Below are positions 5,391 to 5,426 of a DNA stretch of 5,426 nt, in pieces. Each line of letters opens with the position of its first letter. Positions within the stretch are counted from its first letter, which is position 1. The notes under the pieces are model-generated. The model did no database searches, had not been told where the DNA came from, and was given only the letters and a program-made list of their open reading frames with translations. Origin of the DNA: Moraxellaceae bacterium (lineage in GTDB: Bacteria; Pseudomonadota; Gammaproteobacteria; Pseudomonadales; Moraxellaceae); the NCBI GenBank assembly GCA_021156385.1, contig JAJNDL010000118.1, forward strand, positions 1 to 5,426, written 5' to 3'. Position numbers and translations under genes: made by a program.

Positions 5391-5426
5391 AAAAAGCCGC
5401 CTGGACATCAGGCGGCTTTTTTGTTT
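5391..5426 (+). terminator. Strong intrinsic terminator of the desaturase operon
   Basis: AAAAAGCCGCCTG (5391-5403) and CAGGCGGCTTTTT (5409-5421) form a perfect 13-bp stem around a 5-base loop, with further T residues (TTGTTT) running to the window edge. The A tract on the left makes it potentially bidirectional. Confidence 0.88.

Noticed and set aside
4170..5408. A 412-codon open frame on the minus strand opposite the second desaturase
   Set aside because: It mirrors the desaturase codons, has no recognisable domain, and runs through the terminator hairpins at its start. Long antisense frames are expected in GC-rich coding DNA.
1..5426. CRISPR arrays, insertion sequences, tRNA genes, toxin-antitoxin or phage-defence genes
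   Set aside because: I saw no regularly spaced repeats, transposase motifs, cloverleaf sequences or defence domains on either strand. The only long repeat is the paralogous desaturase pair (for example, identical 23-base blocks at 3383-3405 and 4608-4630).

Overview
The window looks like chromosomal DNA from a GC-rich proteobacterium, most likely a gammaproteobacterium. This is inferred from its densely packed genes, Shine-Dalgarno signals, simple GC-rich intrinsic terminators and a regulator/oxidoreductase/desaturase arrangement matching the Pseudomonas desT-desCB locus. No rRNA or other taxonomic marker is present, so genus is not called.

Positions 1-941 are the end of a sugar-transfer operon. 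They hold the last 76 codons of a GT9-like (TPR-type) glycosyltransferase, translationally coupled through an ATGA overlap to a complete GT8-like GT-A glycosyltransferase with a DxD motif. A strong symmetrical hairpin at 978-1011 closes this operon and probably also terminates the convergent regulator gene.

Positions 1027-5421 form a membrane-lipid unsaturation module. A TetR-family repressor resembling DesT/FabR (minus strand, 1027-1704) is transcribed away from a desC-like flavin/[2Fe-2S] oxidoreductase (1888-2967) and a desB-like membrane acyl-CoA desaturase (3008-4129). Electrons would pass from NAD(P)H through FAD and the plant-type ferredoxin domain of DesC to the di-iron centre of the desaturase, which introduces a cis double bond into saturated acyl chains. 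The 183-bp divergent intergenic region contains two dyads of the form GTGAACA-N2-TGTT(C/G)AC with centres 40 bp apart. One lies on the -35 box and the other on the -10/start region of a recognisable sigma70 promoter, a textbook repressor layout.

A second, tandemly duplicated desaturase (4209-5351) follows. By hand alignment it is about 64% identical to the first between histidine boxes 1 and 3. An intrinsic-terminator-like hairpin separates the two copies, and I see no repressor site in front of the second, so its dose is probably reduced or separately controlled. Three hairpins, the last a strong terminator, close the module.

The system is of a known type. The points most worth checking are the twin-operator promoter, the terminator-separated second desaturase, and the concentration of divergence between the two desaturases in one short soluble segment.
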